The translations under genes were made by a program, and so were the position numbers. A stretch of 64,000 nucleotides of DNA, taken from positions 62,001 through 126,000 of the forward strand of contig NZ_JAGPXN010000010.1 of NCBI RefSeq assembly GCF_018070575.1, given 5' to 3'. Each line of letters opens with the position of its first letter. Positions within the stretch are counted from its first letter, which is position 1. This stretch comes from Micromonospora sp. C31. Its GTDB lineage: Bacteria; Actinomycetota; Actinomycetes; Mycobacteriales; Micromonosporaceae. The notes below the pieces were generated by a model. The model saw only the letters and a program-made list of their open reading frames with translations. It was not told the DNA's origin and ran no database searches. Of this stretch, positions 1 through 9,400 are shown in pieces.

Positions 1-103
1 CTGCCGGCTTTGTCGCTGATCCTCACACGATGGCCCACCCGGTGCGGGGGCGGGGCGGTGATGGCCCGGATACGGCCGGTCGGGCGGCTGCGAAGATGGC
101 AGG

Positions 104-817
104 GTGGAAGCCGCACAGCCTGCCGACCGTGTACCCGCCGACGCGACCCCGCCGGACGGCCAGCCGCCGGTCGTCCCGACCCGGGCCGCCGCCGTACCCG
201 AGGGGGAGCCGGCGCTGGTCGAGCCCGCCGGCGCGGCGGGGGCGTCCCCGCCCGACGGCGTGGCGGAGACCGGCGAGCGGCCCGCGCCGCCGCCGGCGGT
301 CGACACCCGCAAGTCGGAACGCTCGCCGAAGGACATGGCGATCTCCCTGCTCGTGCTGCTGGTCCCGATCGCCCTGCTGGTCGCCTTCTACCGGGGGTTC
401 CTCGGCGGCGAGCAGCCGACGACCGTCGACCCGGCACCCGCCATCGAGTCGGCGCGGGCCGCCGACGCCTTTCCGGTCAGCGAACCGGCGGAGCTGGGCG
501 ACGGGTGGAGCACGGTCAGTGCGAACTTCCAGACCGTCGAGGGCGGGTCGAGCCTCCGGCTGGGCTATCTCACGCCGGAGGGGCGGGGCGCCCAGCTGGT
601 GCAGAGCAGCGTGCCGCCGGAGCGGCTGCTGCCGGCCGAGCTGACCGCCGAGGGGCAACCGCAGGGCCAGACCGATCTGGGCGGGCGCACCTGGCAGCGG
701 TACACCGCCCGGGGCAACGAGCAGGCGTTGGTCCTGCTCGAACCGGACCGGACCGTGATCGTGGTCGGCGACGCCCGGGACAACGAGCTGCGGCACCTGG
801 CCACCGCGATCCGGTAG
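104..817 (+). CDS. DUF4245 family membrane-anchored protein
   Basis: A 237-residue protein of unknown function. It has a long Pro/Ala-rich cytoplasmic N-terminus (about residues 1-75), one transmembrane segment (about 82-98, ISLLVLLVPIALLVAF) and a roughly 130-residue extracytoplasmic domain of the DUF4245 type. The start is the GTG at 104; no better start lies downstream before the conserved part. DUF4245 genes commonly sit near glpX, xseA and ispH in actinobacteria, and xseB/xseA/ispH lie just downstream here. Family assignment is from recall of the domain pattern; no catalytic residues are visible. Confidence 0.75.
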   Translation: MEAAQPADRVPADATPPDGQPPVVPTRAAAVPEGEPALVEPAGAAGASPPDGVAETGERPAPPPAVDTRKSERSPKDMAISLLVLLVPIALLVAFYRGFLGGEQPTTVDPAPAIESARAADAFPVSEPAELGDGWSTVSANFQTVEGGSSLRLGYLTPEGRGAQLVQSSVPPERLLPAELTAEGQPQGQTDLGGRTWQRYTARGNEQALVLLEPDRTVIVVGDARDNELRHLATAIR

Positions 818-859
818 CCGCCCCGGAAACCGCACCCCCCAGGTGTCGGTCGGATCGGC

Positions 860-865
860 TACGCT
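860..865 (+). promoter_or_regulatory. -10-like box upstream of first lipoprotein
   Basis: TACGCT lies 66 bases before the GTG of the lipoprotein gene at 932, implying a transcript start near 872 and a leader of about 60 nt. No convincing -35 was found. Confidence 0.35.
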
Positions 866-878
866 GCCCCGGCTCACT

Positions 879-903
879 GCCCGGCGGCTGAAGCCTGCCG
901 GGC
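879..903. terminator. GC hairpin between DUF4245 gene and lipoprotein
   Basis: GCCCGGC at 879-885 pairs with GCCGGGC at 897-903, with an inner GGC/GCC pair, followed by GCTTTCC. It could terminate the DUF4245 transcript, or sit in the leader of the next gene because the -10 box at 860 lies upstream of it. Confidence 0.4.
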
Positions 904-931
904 GCTTTCCGTTCTCCGAAGAGAGACAACT

Positions 932-1738
932 GTGAACATTCGACGGTGGAGCGTCGGCGTGCTCGCCGCCACCCTGCTCGTGCCCGGCCTGGCTGCCTGC
1001 AAGTCGGACGAATCCGCGCCGGCCGGCGCGGGCGCTGCGGCGTCGGCCGTGCCGGCCGACCCGAAGGAGGCGCTGATCGCCTCCACGAAGGAGATCGAGA
1101 AGGGCAACTTCACCTTCACGCTGGCCGGTGCCGGGTTGAGCGGCAGGGGCCTGGTACACAAGCCCAGCAACAGCGCCCAGTTCAGCATGAAGTTCGACGA
1201 CGGCTCCGGCACGTCGATGGGCATGGAGCTGATCTACATCGAGCCGGACAGCTGGGTGCTGCTCGACCTGGGCGAGCTGGGCGCCATGATCCCGGGCGCG
1301 GCGAAGTGGAAGGGCAAGTACCAGCACCTCGACCAGTCCAAGGTCAAGGGCGCCGGCGAGCTCAGCCGCTACATGGAGGAAGTCGACCCGGCCGGCAGCG
1401 CGAAGCTGACCAAGGGCATCACCGAGGTGCAGAAGACCGCCGAGGGCAGCTACACCGGCAAGCTCGACGTGTCCGCCGCGGGCGACGCCGCCACCCTGGA
1501 CGCCGACCTGGTCAAGGCCCTCGGTGCGCAGGCCAAGGCGCTGCCCTTCACCGCCAAGCTGGACGCGGAGGGCCGCCTCACCGAGCTGGTCATCTCCGTG
1601 CCGGGCGCCGGCGAGACCGAGGCGCACGACATCAAGATCACGTACGCGGACTACGGCAACGCCACCGCCGCGCAGAAGCCGTCGGCCGACAAGGTGGTCG
1701 AGGCGTCCCCCGAGACGTACGAGATGTTCAAGGAGTAA
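932..1738 (+). CDS. LppX/LprG-like lipoprotein, first of a tandem pair
   Basis: A 268-residue secreted lipoprotein. Residues 1-22 form a signal peptide ending in the lipobox LAAC with Cys23 as the lipidated residue. The mature part resembles actinobacterial LppX/LprAFG-type beta-sheet lipoproteins, which bind lipids in mycobacteria; binding here is inference. The start is GTG at 932 after a weak GAGAG ribosome site. The next gene (1980-2834) is a clear paralog sharing KYQHLDQ, VDPAGS, GITEV and YGNATAAQKP. It is followed by a strong hairpin at 1751-1778, so the two paralogs are probably separate transcripts. Confidence 0.8.
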   Translation: MNIRRWSVGVLAATLLVPGLAACKSDESAPAGAGAAASAVPADPKEALIASTKEIEKGNFTFTLAGAGLSGRGLVHKPSNSAQFSMKFDDGSGTSMGMELIYIEPDSWVLLDLGELGAMIPGAAKWKGKYQHLDQSKVKGAGELSRYMEEVDPAGSAKLTKGITEVQKTAEGSYTGKLDVSAAGDAATLDADLVKALGAQAKALPFTAKLDAEGRLTELVISVPGAGETEAHDIKITYADYGNATAAQKPSADKVVEASPETYEMFKE

Positions 1739-1750
1739 CAGCGACACACG

Positions 1751-1778
1751 AGACGGGGCGGCTTCGGCCGCCCCGTCT
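1751..1778 (+). terminator. 12-bp hairpin with TTCG loop after lipoprotein 1
   Basis: A perfect 12-bp stem (1751-1762 with 1767-1778) closed by a TTCG tetraloop, 12 bases after the stop codon. There is no T-tract, as is usual for terminators in high-GC actinobacteria. Confidence 0.75.
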
Positions 1779-1979
1779 CCGCTTCCGGGTCACCCGACCG
1801 GGGCAACCGGACGACCCGGTGATTGTGCGACGTGGCGACAGGGAACAGGAGTGGGGCGAACCCGGACCGGTCGCCCCGGCAACCGGCCCGACGGGGTTCG
1901 CGCGGCGCAGCCGACGTGGTGCGTCGCCCGGTTTCCGGCCGCCGACAGGTGCGTCGGGTGACCCACGTGGGAGACACGT

Positions 1980-2834
1980 ATGACTGTTCGACGCCTGAGC
2001 GCCGGCCTGGTGGCCGCCGCCCTCTTCACTCCCGGTCTGGCCGCCTGCAACTCCTCCGGGACCCCGACGGCGGACCCGTCCGCCTCCCCGTCCGTCCCGG
2101 CGTCCGGTACGCCCGCGACCTCCGGCAGCGCCGCACCGGCGTCCGGCGACGCCAAGCAGACGCTGCTGGCCTCCACCCGCGAGATCAGCAACGGCAACTT
2201 CCGGTTCTCCATGTCCGGCGTCGGCTCGACCGCCGAGGGGCGGGTGCACGAGCCGACCCAGAGCGCCGAGATGCGGGTGACGATCGGCAAGCCCACCGAC
2301 GACCTGTTCATGAAGCTGGACGTCGTCCACTACAAGCCGGACAGCTGGGTGAAGGTGGAGCTCGGCGGCACGACCGCCAGCAGCGTGCCGGGCGTGCAGA
2401 AGCTGAACCTGGGCAAGTACCAGCACCTGGACCAGACCCGGATCAAGGGCAACCGGAACCTCGGCTTCGACTTCGACAAGGTCGACCCCGCCGGCAGCGA
2501 GGTGCTGACGCAGGGCATCACGGAGGTGCGTCAGACGGGCGAGGGCGCGTACGCCGGCACCATCGACGTGTCGAAGGCGGCGGAGGCGGGCTCGGTGGAC
2601 CCGACGGTGATCACGGCCCTGGGGGCGCAGGCGAAGGCGGTGCCGTTCACCGCGAAGCTCGACCCGCAGGGCCGGCTCAGCGAGATGGTCATCCAGATCC
2701 CGGCCGCCGGCCAGACGAAGGCGCAGGACATCCGGATCACGTACTCGGACTACGGCAACGCCACCGCCGCCCAGAAGCCCCCGGCGGACCAGGTGGTCGA
2801 GGCCCCCACCGAGCTCTACAACCTCTTCAACTGA
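1980..2834 (+). CDS. LppX/LprG-like lipoprotein, second of a tandem pair
   Basis: A 284-residue lipoprotein with signal peptide and lipobox LAAC (Cys23), then a Ser/Pro/Ala linker (about 24-54) longer than in its paralog. The folded part matches the gene at 932 almost end to end, sharing KYQHLDQ, the VDPAGS turn, GITEV and a YGNATAAQKP tail. The ATG at 1980 follows GGGAG at a good distance. It is probably a duplication with diverged linkers; the cargo is unknown. It converges with xseB across a GC hairpin. Confidence 0.8.
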   Translation: MTVRRLSAGLVAAALFTPGLAACNSSGTPTADPSASPSVPASGTPATSGSAAPASGDAKQTLLASTREISNGNFRFSMSGVGSTAEGRVHEPTQSAEMRVTIGKPTDDLFMKLDVVHYKPDSWVKVELGGTTASSVPGVQKLNLGKYQHLDQTRIKGNRNLGFDFDKVDPAGSEVLTQGITEVRQTGEGAYAGTIDVSKAAEAGSVDPTVITALGAQAKAVPFTAKLDPQGRLSEMVIQIPAAGQTKAQDIRITYSDYGNATAAQKPPADQVVEAPTELYNLFN

Positions 2835-2853
2835 CCCAACCCCACCCGCCCCC

Positions 2854-2872
2854 GCCCCCGCCTCGCGGGGGC
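2854..2872. terminator. Hairpin between converging lipoprotein and xseB
   Basis: GCCCCCG (2854-2860) pairs with CGGGGGC (2866-2872). A wider arm pair, CCCCACCCGC near 2840 with GCGGGTGGGG near 2908, surrounds it. Likely a two-way terminator; no T-tract. Confidence 0.5.
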
Positions 2873-2937
2873 ACGGGGTGCGGTGCGGAGCGCCCGTTGC
2901 GGGGGAGCGGGTGGGGTGTTCGGGGCGCGGGGGTTGG

Positions 2938-3150
2938 TCAGGGGGTGGGGTCCTGGCGGGCGGCGTCGATGCGGGCACGGGCGCCGTCGAGCCAGCGCTG
3001 GCAGGTGTCGGCGAGCTTCTCGCCGCGTTCCCAGAGCGCCAGTGACTCCTCCAGCGTGGTGCCGCCGGTCTCCAGCCGCTCGACCACGGACGCCAGCTCG
3101 GCGCGGGCCTGCTCGTAGCTGAGCCGTTCGTCCTTCTTCTCGTCAGTCAT
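2938..3150 (-). CDS. xseB: Exodeoxyribonuclease VII small subunit
   Basis: A 70-residue all-helical protein (SYEQARAELASVVERLE, then GGTTLEESLALWERGEKL) typical of XseB, which coats the coiled coil of XseA in the ExoVII complex that degrades single-stranded DNA in either direction. I start at the ATG at 3150 (MTDEKKDERL) rather than the one at 3159, because GTGGG lies 9 bases before the former but directly touches the latter. xseB follows xseA by 36 bases and is surely cotranscribed. Confidence 0.92.
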   Translation of the reverse strand: MTDEKKDERLSYEQARAELASVVERLETGGTTLEESLALWERGEKLADTCQRWLDGARARIDAARQDPTP

Positions 3151-3186
3151 CGCTGCCATCCCACCACATCGTGATCCCGTTCCCGG

Positions 3187-4407
3187 TCAGCCGTCGACCG
3201 TCGCGGCCAGCTCGCCGTCGGCGAGGCGGACCCGGAGCGGATCGCCCTTGCCGACCTCGGACGCGGCGCGTACGACGTGACCGTCGGCGCGCTGGACGAT
3301 CGCGTAGCCCCGGTCGAGGGTGGCGGCGGGGGAGAGGGCACGCAGCCGGGCCAGGGTGTGCCGCAGGTCGTCGTCGCCGGCGGCGAGCCGGTGGTCCAGG
3401 CAGCGGCCGGCTCGCTGGCGCAGCCCGGCCAGGTCGGCGACCCGCTGGTCGACCATCACCTGTGGGCGGGCCAGCACCGGCCGGGAGCGCAGCCCGTCGA
3501 GCCGGTGCGACTCGCGGTCCACCAGGTTGCGCACCGCGCGTTCGAGGCGGTGGCGGGCCTGCCGGATGACGCGTACCTCCTCGGTGAGGTCGGGAACCAC
3601 GCGCTTGGCCGCGTCGGTCGGCGTCGAGGCCCGTACGTCGGCGACGTAGTCGACCAGCGGCGCGTCGGTCTCGTGGCCGATCGCGCTCACCACCGGCGTG
3701 CGGCACGCGAAGACGGCCCGGCAGAGCGCCTCGTCGGAGAAGGGGAGCAGGTCCTCGATGCCGCCCCCGCCCCGGGCGATGACGATAACGTCGACGGTCG
3801 GGTCGGCGTCCAGCACCTTGAGCGCGTCGAGGATCTGCGGGACCGCGCCCGGCCCCTGCACCGCCACGTTGACCGTGCGGAACTCCACCGCCGGCCAGCG
3901 TCGCCGGGCGTTGGTCAGCACGTCCCGCTCGGCGGCCGAGGCGCGGCCCGTGATCAGGCCGACCCGGTTGGGCAGGAACGGGGGACGGCGCTTGCGCGCC
4001 CGGTCGAACAGCCCTTCGGCCGCGAGCAGCTTCTTGAGCTTCTCCAGCCGGGCCAGCAGCTCGCCGAGGCCGACCTGCCGGATCTCGTCGGCGCGCAGGC
4101 TCAGCGTGCCCCGGGCGGCGTAGAACTCCGGCTTGGCGTGCAGCACCACCCGGGCGCCCTCGCGCAGCTCCGGCGCGCCGACGTCCAGGACGTCCCGGTT
4201 GGTGGTGACCGTCAGGCTCAGGTCGGCCGACGGGTCCCGCAGGGTGAGGAAGACGGTGCCGGCGCCCGGCCGGCGGCTGATCTGCGCCACCTGCCCGTCC
4301 ACCCACACCCAGCCGAGCCGGGCGATCCAGGCGCCGACCTTCTGGCTGACCACCCGGACCGGCCACGGCTCCTCGGACGTGCTCCGCCCCACCTCGCCTG
4401 TGCTCAC
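3187..4407 (-). CDS. xseA: Exodeoxyribonuclease VII large subunit
   Basis: A 406-residue catalytic subunit of ExoVII. It has an N-terminal OB-fold (about 20-110), a catalytic domain with [25 protein letters not shown] and the GHETD motif, a long coiled-coil helix, and the C-terminal TLDRGYAIV segment. Full length for the family. The start is GTG at 4407, six bases downstream of TAGGGT, so the mRNA is probably leaderless. Divergent from ispH. Confidence 0.95.
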   Translation of the reverse strand: MSTGEVGRSTSEEPWPVRVVSQKVGAWIARLGWVWVDGQVAQISRRPGAGTVFLTLRDPSADLSLTVTTNRDVLDVGAPELREGARVVLHAKPEFYAARGTLSLRADEIRQVGLGELLARLEKLKKLLAAEGLFDRARKRRPPFLPNRVGLITGRASAAERDVLTNARRRWPAVEFRTVNVAVQGPGAVPQILDALKVLDADPTVDVIVIARGGGGIEDLLPFSDEALCRAVFACRTPVVSAIGHETDAPLVDYVADVRASTPTDAAKRVVPDLTEEVRVIRQARHRLERAVRNLVDRESHRLDGLRSRPVLARPQVMVDQRVADLAGLRQRAGRCLDHRLAAGDDDLRHTLARLRALSPAATLDRGYAIVQRADGHVVRAASEVGKGDPLRVRLADGELAATVDG

Positions 4408-4413
4408 CCGCCC

Positions 4414-4419
4414 ACCCTA
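4414..4419 (-). promoter_or_regulatory. -10 box for leaderless xseA
   Basis: TAGGGT on the minus strand ends six bases before the GTG start, so transcription would begin at or next to the start codon. Confidence 0.6.
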
Positions 4420-4718
4420 CGGTCCGCCCCGGACAGCCCCGCGCGAGCGACTCGGCGTGGCCGATCCGGCGGGCGCGGCTCGGCGGGGCGGGCGGCGCGC
4501 GGTCAGCATCGGCGCGGTGGCGCCGGGCGGTCGGGCCGGCGCGCCGGGTCCGCGCGATGGCATGGTGGGATCAGGATCACCACGGGCGCGGCCGTGCCGG
4601 AAAGGGCCTTCCCGAGGGTGGCCGCTGGCCGCGCGCGCCGCCGGTGCGCCCGTTCCGGCAGGCCACGGCCGGCGCCGTGGTGGCGGTCGCGTCCCGTGTC
4701 GCCCTCGGGAGCGGCACG
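4420..4718. other. xseA-ispH divergent intergenic region
   Basis: About 320 bases separate the two divergent start codons. It is GC-rich with several short imperfect inverted repeats. The open reading frame extending ispH upstream to 4557 has no family-like sequence, so I see no gene here, only the two -10 boxes at its ends. Confidence 0.5.
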
Positions 4719-4724
4719 TACGAT
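4719..4724 (+). promoter_or_regulatory. -10 box for leaderless ispH
   Basis: TACGAT ends six bases before the GTG at 4731. This supports that GTG as the true start and a leaderless transcript. Confidence 0.6.
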
Positions 4725-4730
4725 GGGCGG

Positions 4731-5720
4731 GTGACTCAGGCTGAAGCGACGTCCCGGACCGGCAAGCGCGTGATCCTGGCCAAGCCCCGCGGCTACTGCG
4801 CGGGCGTGGACCGCGCGGTGCAGACCGTCGAGGAGGCACTCAGGCTCTACGGCGCCCCGATCTACGTACGCAAGCAGATCGTGCACAACAAGCACGTCGT
4901 GCAGACCCTGGAGGCCCAGGGCGCGATCTTCGTGGAGGAGAACGAGGAGGTGCCGGAGGGCGCCACCGTGATCTTCTCCGCGCACGGGGTGGCCCCCGAG
5001 GTCTACGAGCAGGCCCGGAGCCGCTCGCTGCGGGCCATCGACGCGACCTGTCCGCTGGTCACGAAGGTGCACCAGGAGGCGAAGCGGTTCGCCGCGGAGG
5101 ACTACGACATCCTGCTGATCGGCCACGAGGGGCACGAGGAGGTCATCGGCACCTCCGGCGAGGCCCCCGAGCACATCCAGCTCGTGGACGGTCCGGAGGA
5201 CGCCGACCGGGTCACCGTCCGCGATCCGAACAAGGTCGTCTGGCTCTCCCAGACCACCCTCTCGGTCGACGAGACGCTGGAGACGGTGGCCCGGCTCAAG
5301 AAGCGGCTGCCGCTGCTCCAGTCGCCGCCCAGCGACGACATCTGCTACGCGACCTCCAACCGGCAGCACGTGGTCAAGGAGATCGCGCCCGAGTGCGACG
5401 TGGTGATCGTCGTCGGGTCGACCAACTCCTCCAACTCCGTACGTCTCGTCGAGGTCGCCCTGGACGCCGGCGCGCGCGCCGGTCACCTCGTCGACTTCGC
5501 GCACGAGATCGACGACGCGTGGCTGGAGGGGGCGCGTACGGTCGGCCTGACCTCCGGCGCCAGCGTCCCCGACGAGCTGGTCCAGGAGGTGCTCGCCCAC
5601 CTCGCGGCGCGCGGCTTCACCGACGTCGACGAGGTGGTGACCGCCAACGAGCGGCTGACCTTCTCGCTGCCGCAGGAGCTCAAGCGGGACATGAAGGCCG
5701 CTGCCGCGGCCCGCGGCTGA
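4731..5720 (+). CDS. ispH: 4-hydroxy-3-methylbut-2-enyl diphosphate reductase
   Basis: A 329-residue IspH, last enzyme of the MEP pathway; it reduces HMBPP to IPP and DMAPP with a [4Fe-4S] cluster. The three cluster cysteines are visible: Cys23 in [10 protein letters not shown], Cys107 in DATCPLVTK and Cys205 in DDICYATSN. Other motifs are HNKHVV, SAHGV, GHEGHEE and the late STNSSNS. The reading frame is open further upstream, but the GTG at 4731 gives the normal family length and sits six bases after a TACGAT box. Confidence 0.96.
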   Translation: MTQAEATSRTGKRVILAKPRGYCAGVDRAVQTVEEALRLYGAPIYVRKQIVHNKHVVQTLEAQGAIFVEENEEVPEGATVIFSAHGVAPEVYEQARSRSLRAIDATCPLVTKVHQEAKRFAAEDYDILLIGHEGHEEVIGTSGEAPEHIQLVDGPEDADRVTVRDPNKVVWLSQTTLSVDETLETVARLKKRLPLLQSPPSDDICYATSNRQHVVKEIAPECDVVIVVGSTNSSNSVRLVEVALDAGARAGHLVDFAHEIDDAWLEGARTVGLTSGASVPDELVQEVLAHLAARGFTDVDEVVTANERLTFSLPQELKRDMKAAAAARG

Positions 5721-5762
5721 CCGGGCGGGAACGGCCCGGCGCCCCGCTGCGTCAGACAGGGT

Positions 5763-6215
5763 ATGAGGACTCTTCGGCTCGCCGTCTCCGCGTTGGCCGT
5801 CTGCGTGGCGCTGAGCGCCTGCGGCGGCCAGGACGGGACCGGCGACAACCCCACCCCGACCCCGACGGGAGCGCAGCCGGTGACCAGCCCGCCCAGCCCG
5901 GATCCGAGCACTCCCGGAGTTTCCCCGACCCCCGGCGATCCGGTGGACCCGACGGGGCCCGTCCTGCCTCCGCCCCCGAGGCCCAGCAACGGGCCGACGA
6001 AGCCGCCGGCCGGCGGCACCACGCTGACCGGGACCGTCACCTCCGGCGTGGAGCCCAACTGCCTGCTGCTCGACAGCTACCTGCTGGTCGGCGGCCCGCG
6101 TGACCTGCTGAAGCCGGGCACGAAGGTCACGGTCACCGGGAAGGTCCAGCGCGACCTGCTCACGACCTGCCAGCAGGGCACGCCCTTCCTGGTCGAGACC
6201 GCCCGCCCCGGCTGA
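5763..6215 (+). CDS. Small Pro/Thr-rich lipoprotein with C-terminal beta domain
   Basis: A 150-residue predicted lipoprotein: signal peptide, lipobox LSAC (Cys20), an extended Pro/Thr/Gly linker (about 25-85), and a roughly 65-residue C-terminal domain (TTLTGTVTSGVEPNC onward) whose pattern suggests a small beta-barrel or OB-like fold. Two Cys in that domain (EPNC and TTCQQG) could form a disulfide. Function unknown. It begins 42 bases after ispH and ends before a strong two-way hairpin. Confidence 0.75.
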   Translation: MRTLRLAVSALAVCVALSACGGQDGTGDNPTPTPTGAQPVTSPPSPDPSTPGVSPTPGDPVDPTGPVLPPPPRPSNGPTKPPAGGTTLTGTVTSGVEPNCLLLDSYLLVGGPRDLLKPGTKVTVTGKVQRDLLTTCQQGTPFLVETARPG

Positions 6216-6380
6216 CCGGCGGGCCCGGTCCGGCCGCTGTCGGCCGCGTCGGGGCGTCCCGTGGTCGCGTCGGGGCGTCCCGAGCCGTGCGTCGCGACAG
6301 AGACGCGAAGCCGTACCGGGCCGAGCGACCGAGGGCCCCCGGGCCGGGACGATCAGAAGGTACGGGCACCGGAACGGGCA

Positions 6381-6408
6381 GAGCCCGCCCCCGGGTGGGG
6401 GCGGGCTC
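6381..6408. terminator. 12-bp two-way hairpin
   Basis: GAGCCCGCCCCC at 6381-6392 pairs perfectly with 6397-6408 around a four-base loop. It lies between the converging lipoprotein and subtilase genes, 22 bases from the subtilase stop codon. Confidence 0.75.
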
Positions 6409-6430
6409 CGGTGTTCCGGTGCGGGACGAG

Positions 6431-9400
6431 TCAGTTCACGGCGCCGATGGAGACCGCGCCGCGCCCGACGATCGCGCCCTCCGTGGTCACCACGGCCAGC
6501 TCGCCGTACAGCTCCCGGCCGGCGGCCGGGGTGGACAGGGCGGTCACCGTACCGGTCAGGGTCGCGGTGGCGCCGTGGGGCAGGGTGAGCGGGGTGCTCG
6601 GGGCCGCCAGGGTGCCCAGCGCAGCCGCCGAGAACGAGTCCCGGTAGTCGTACGCCGTGCTGCCGCCGGCACCGTCCACCGCGTACGCGTCCACCACGAC
6701 CCGGTAGGTGCCGGCGACCGGGTTGGTGACGGTCACCGCCTCCTCCGAGTCACCGTCGGCCTGCTGCCCGACCAGGGTGGTGCCCCGGTAGACGAACAGG
6801 TCCAGGTCGGCGCTCGCGTTGGACGGGTTGCCGATGCGGGCGGTGAAGCGGGCCGCCCCCGCAGGCACCTCGACGGTGAACTCCTGCTGCGCCAGCTCGA
6901 CGATGGTCGGCCGCTCCGAGTTGACGCTGGACAGCGGACCGCCCTGGCCGGTCACGGAGACCGGACCGAAGGTGTTGGTCAGGTTCCAGGTGACCGGGGT
7001 CGCCGCACCGGCGTCGACCGCCGGCAGCTCGACCACGGCCGGCTCGACCGCGACGCCCTGCACCCGCGCCGTGAGCTGGTACGGGTTGTTCAGCGACGGC
7101 GAGGTGCGACGCGACTCGACCTCGATCTCCCAGACACCCGGGATCGGGTTCTGGTAGTCCCGCTCCTGCGCGTTGCAGACGACCGTGCTGGCGAAGTTGG
7201 TGAAGCACGCCAGGCTGGACGTGCTCTCCACCGGGACGCCGTACGGGTTGAAGGCGATGAACCGGGTCTGCGACCCGGTGGCGATGCCGGCGAGGTTCAC
7301 CTGCAGCGCACCGGTGCCCGGGGGCACCGTCACGAAGTGCGACGTGGTGCTGTTGCGGTCCACCGAGCCCCGGGCCGAGTAGGCGAAGGTCGGCTCCTTG
7401 ACGTCGTTCGAGGCGACCACGACGGCGGACACCTCGAAGTCGATCATCCCGGTCTTCGGGTCGTCGATCGTCACGATCGTGCTGTGCGCACCCGCCGTCC
7501 TGGGCTTGGCGGTGACGTTGATCGTGACGGTCCGGTTCAGCGGCAGCGCGACCGACTTCGGCGCGCGGAACGTGCCGTCGTTGCCCCGCAGACCGACGTT
7601 GTGCCGGATGGTGCCGTCCGGCCCGCTGGTGCGGGTCAGCTTGACCGCGTAGGTCTTCGCCTGGTTCACCTGGTGGCCGCCGTCAGCGGCGCCGCAGCGG
7701 TTGTAGACGCCGGTGCCCCGGTTCGGGGTGGCGAGCTGCTCCGACAGGACGGTGCAGACCGGGGCTTCGGAGACGTACGACCGCGTGGTCAGGTCCTTGC
7801 GCAGCAGCTTCCAGGCGCCCGGCACGTTGAACATGCCGTAGCCCTGGCCGTACGTCGGAACGTCCTTGATCGGCTTGGCCGAGGAGTAGATCGCCCGGCG
7901 CAGCGCGGCCGGCGTGATGCCCCGGTCGGTCGCCTTGGCGGCCGACAGCAGCAGCGCGGCGCCGCCGGCGGCCTGCGGGGAGGCCATCGACGTGCCGTTG
8001 AACATGGCGTAACCCGGGGGAAGGGCGTAGCCGGCCTCGGCGACCGGGCTGCCGGCCTGCCAGGTCGGGGTGGTGGAGATGGCCGATCCCGGCGCGGCGA
8101 TGTTCGGCTTGGCGCCGCCGTCCTCGCGCGGGCCGCGCGAGGAGAAGTTGAACAGCGCGTTCTTCTTCTTCACGACGGAGCCGTAGTTGGCCAGCCAGGT
8201 GTCCTTGCTGATGCTCGCCGCGACGCTGACCACGTTGGCAGACGCCGACGGGTCACCGATGGTGTTCACACCCGGACCGGAGTTACCGGCCGAGATGAAC
8301 ATCTGCACGCCGTAGGTGGTGATGAGGTTGTTGTACAGATCGGCGCGGGCGTTGTTGCCGTCGTTCAGCGCCGGGAGGCCACCGATCGACATGTTGATGA
8401 CGCTCACGCCCCGGTTGATCACCAGGTCGGCCATGCCGGTGGTGAGGGCGGCGTAGGTGCAGCCACCTCCCCAGGAGCAGGCGCGGGAGGAGACCAGCTT
8501 CGCGCCCGGCGCGGCGCCGTCGAAGGCGCCGTTGCCCAGCATGTCGTTGGCGGCGGTGATGCCGGCGACGTGCGTGCCGTGCGCGCTCTCCACTATGCCG
8601 ATGTTGACGTAGTCGACCGGGCCGGGGCCGCCGACCGGAGTCGTGTCGACACCCTTGCGGTACTCCACCACGAACGACATCCGCTCGGCGATCCCGGTCG
8701 CCGGGTTGTCGGTGCCGAAGAAGCCGATGTCGAACTTCTCCTTGTACGGCCGCATCACGGCCTCGTCGGTGAAGTCCTTGTCCTGGTCGGTGTCCACCCA
8801 GATGTTGTTGGTGGCCGGGTCGAACAGGATGCCCCAGGTGTCGGTCTTGTCGCCGTCGCGGTTGACGTCGCCCTCGGGGTCGCTCTCGTTGGTGATCGAC
8901 TCACTGAACCGGTTGAACCGGTAGGTCCCCGCCGGAGCGGTCCACGTCGCGCCGGCCGCGGTGAAGGACGGACCGGTCACCTCGGTGATCATCGGCCGCC
9001 AGCTGGAGTCCTCGAGCGGATCCGTGGCGGTGACCCAGTCGACGATCTTGCGCTCGCCGGTGGTGGTCTGCTGGAGCGCCGGGTGCATCAGGTCCACACC
9101 GGAGTCCATGATGCCGATGGTGACGCCCCGACCGTCCCACTCCGGGTGCTGCTCGACGAAGCGGACGGCGCCGATCTCGTTGGTCGGCATGTAGGGGTTG
9201 GCGGCCTGGGTCGAGTCGCCCGGCCCCGGCAGGGTGGCCCCCTGCTTCGCGGCCTTGCGCCCGTTGGGCGCGGCTTCCGGCCTGGGTTCGGGCAGCTGGA
9301 TCTTCTCGTCCAGGTCGACCGCGGAGACGCCGGGCAGCGTGGCCGCCTTGACCACCTTGTCGGTGGGCACCTTGGCCAGCACGTAGCCGATGGTGTCGTA

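Noticed and set aside
1..103. Gene before the DUF4245 protein
   Set aside because: Too little sequence; no frame entering from the left edge has recognisable protein features.
4557..4730. N-terminal extension of ispH
   Set aside because: The extension has no family similarity, and a -10 box sits six bases before the GTG at 4731.
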